Origin: Streptomyces sp. | GTDB taxonomy: Bacteria; Actinomycetota; Actinomycetes; Streptomycetales; Streptomycetaceae | Length of the DNA: 64,000 bases | Assembly: GCF_019510245.1 (NCBI RefSeq) | Contig: NZ_JAEKKT010000136.1 | Coordinates: 1 to 64,000, forward strand | Reading direction: 5' to 3' | Part shown: positions 63,011 through 64,000 of the stretch, piece by piece | Layout of the letters: each line of letters starts with the position of its first letter | Position numbering within the stretch: position 1 is the stretch's first letter | The notes under the pieces: generated by a model | What the model was told of the DNA's origin: nothing | Seen by the model: only the letters and a program-made list of their open reading frames with translations | The model's database searches: none | Translations under genes and position numbers: made by a program

Positions 63011-63658
63011 TCACGAGCCGCGCCGCGCCTCGACTCCCGCGAGGATGATCTCCAGGCCGGTTTCGAAGTGGGTGTCGTAGTCGGTGAAGATCTCCCGGCC
63101 CGCCGCCGCCGACAGGGGGAAGTCGGCGAGCATGCGGGCTCGTTCGTCGACGTCGTAGCCCTCCCGGCGCCGGCCCGGGAGGGGTTCCACGCCCTGTTCC
63201 TCGGTGACGAAGCCGATGGTGTAGGCGTTGGTCGTCATGCCCGCCCGGGCCGCCTGGGCGAGGGTGAAGCCCGCCTCCGTCATGATGCGCAGGTAGGCCT
63301 CCTGCTGCGGGGCATGGTCGGTGCCCGTGAAGCGTGAGCCGCTGTAGACCTTCGCGCCGTCGCGGTAGCCGAGCAGGGCCGTGCGCAGCCCCCTGCTCAT
63401 CGTGCGCAGCGCGTCCTGCCAGGTGCCGGCGGGATCGAGCCGGGTGACCGCGGCCATGCGGCGGTACATCTCCGTCGCCATCTCGTCGAGCAGCGCCTGC
63501 TTGTCCTTGAAGTGCCAGTACAGAGCCGGGGCCTTGACGTCCAGCTCCTTGGCGATGGCCCGCAGGGTCAGCCCCTCCAGACCCGCCTCGTTCAGGAGGC
63601 GCAGGGCCGTGTCGGCGACCCGGCGGCGGTCCAGGGGGGTGCGTCGTTCCGTACTCAC
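63011..63658 (-). CDS. TetR-family regulator (TetR_C tetracycline-type)
   Basis: Protein of 215 aa: N-terminal HTH VADTALRLLNEAGLEGLTLR, then AIAKELDVKAPALYWHFKDK, and a TetR_C_1-like effector domain (GAKVYSGSRFTGTDHAPQQE, VTEEQGVEPLPGRRREGYDV). GTG start at 63658. It shares a divergent promoter region with an FAD monooxygenase gene, and two perfect palindromes lie between, the standard layout of TetR/TetX-like pairs. Confidence 0.92.
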   Translation of the reverse strand: MSTERRTPLDRRRVADTALRLLNEAGLEGLTLRAIAKELDVKAPALYWHFKDKQALLDEMATEMYRRMAAVTRLDPAGTWQDALRTMSRGLRTALLGYRDGAKVYSGSRFTGTDHAPQQEAYLRIMTEAGFTLAQAARAGMTTNAYTIGFVTEEQGVEPLPGRRREGYDVDERARMLADFPLSAAAGREIFTDYDTHFETGLEIILAGVEARRGS

Positions 63659-63667
63659 GCTTGACAG

Positions 63668-63719
63668 CTTAACAGCGTTAAGGGCAGCCTGGTCGCCGAC
63701 GGCACTTAACGGCGTTAAG
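63668..63719. promoter_or_regulatory. Two TetR operators, CTTAAC-NGC-GTTAAG
   Basis: CTTAACAGCGTTAAG (63668-63682) and CTTAACGGCGTTAAG (63705-63719) are near-identical 15-bp palindromes, 37 bp apart centre to centre, one next to each divergent gene. Confidence 0.88.
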
Positions 63720-63729
63720 GGGAAATGTG

Positions 63730-64000
63730 ATGAATGCGATGAATGTGACCGGTGTACTGGTCGTGGGCGCCGGGCCCACCGGGCTCGCCCTCGGGATCGA
63801 CCTCGCCCGGCGCGGGGTGGACGCGCTGGTCGTGGAGGCGGGCGAGACGCTGTTCCCGGGCTCGCGCGGCAAGGGGATCCAGCCCCGGACGCAGGAGGTC
63901 TACGACGACCTCGGCGTGCTCGACGCGATGCGCGCGGCCGGCGGCCCCTACCCGCCCCGGCTGTTCTGGAAGAACGGCGAGCCCGGCGGGACGAAGCCGA
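63730..64000 (+). CDS. FAD-dependent monooxygenase (aromatic hydroxylase/TetX-like), 3' truncated by window
   Basis: The first 90 residues only. The FAD-binding GxGxxG is VLVVGAGPTGLALGIDLARR, followed by the family glutamate VDALVVEAGE and GSRGKGIQPRTQEVYDDLGV, the GD/DG-type R-x-Q-x-R-T-x-E segment of phenol- and polyketide-hydroxylases. AAGGGG lies 7 nt before the ATG at 63730; another ATG three codons on is possible. Likely target of the divergent TetR; substrate unknown. Confidence 0.9.
   Translation, partial: MNAMNVTGVLVVGAGPTGLALGIDLARRGVDALVVEAGETLFPGSRGKGIQPRTQEVYDDLGVLDAMRAAGGPYPPRLFWKNGEPGGTKP

Overview
The window is actinobacterial chromosome, almost certainly Streptomyces. It shows very high GC, strong third-position G/C bias, many GTG starts, translationally coupled ATGA/GTGA overlaps, and a complete sigQ-afsQ1-afsQ2 cluster. 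From memory, gene content and order match the S. coelicolor core region running from accA2 down to the cell-wall glycopolymer genes near SCO4877-SCO4882. I see no rRNA, tRNA, CRISPR array, insertion sequence, prophage or antibiotic gene cluster. The variation is in small accessory pieces: regulators with target genes, toxin-antitoxin remnants, and gene relics.

Layout. 0-9.5 kb: a biotin carboxylase alpha subunit (accA2-like) broken by an internal out-of-frame deletion, a DeoR-family regulator, a flavoprotein disulfide reductase, a gamma-glutamylcyclotransferase-like gene, a RelE-like gene, purine nucleoside phosphorylase, a phosphomannomutase/phosphopentomutase and a PIG-V-like membrane glycosyltransferase. 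9.6-15.3 kb: accessory patch with a pstB relic, quinone oxidoreductase/ArsR divergent pair, nucleotidyltransferase, antitoxin with truncated toxin, SDR/TetR pair and an azlD relic. 15.3-27.6 kb: deoC with two aldehyde-dehydrogenase genes, uridine kinase, sigQ/afsQ1/afsQ2/lipoprotein, VanZ and PspC proteins, adenosine deaminase. 27.7-34.2 kb: hydrolase, LysR/MFS pair, ECF sigma factor overlapped by a STAS gene, AEC transporter, Uma2 protein. 34.2-43 kb: one strand carries two PnrA/BMP-type nucleoside lipoproteins, a nucleoside ABC transporter (ATPase and two permeases), cytidine deaminase and thymidine phosphorylase. 43-49.6 kb: M20 amidohydrolase, methyltransferase, glutamate-cysteine-ligase-like enzyme, a decayed patch, AraC/aldo-keto reductase. 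49.6-62.2 kb: ulosonic-acid and cell-wall glycopolymer genes (neuB, neuA-HAD fusion, several glycosyltransferases including a GT29-type sialyltransferase fold, a GT8-TPR-pyruvyltransferase fusion, an acyltransferase). 62.5-64 kb: a small secreted protein and a TetR/FAD-monooxygenase pair cut by the window end.

How genes work together. The most striking observation is a 12-bp palindrome, CTACGCGCGTAG, found just upstream of PNP, deoC, adenosine deaminase and the nucleoside ABC operon, with a 10/12 variant upstream of both BMP lipoprotein genes. All six intergenic copies precede nucleoside uptake or catabolism genes, defining a regulon spread over 38 kb. In the glycopolymer cluster, the divergent promoter region at 54.4-54.57 kb carries 11-nt-phased GTTCACC-type repeats typical of PhoP (PHO) boxes, and a similar element precedes the GT29-type gene at 60.9 kb. 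Several local regulators (ArsR, two TetR) sit beside clear inverted-repeat operators. A family of dispersed hairpin-containing repeats sits at gene 3' ends, mostly between convergent genes.
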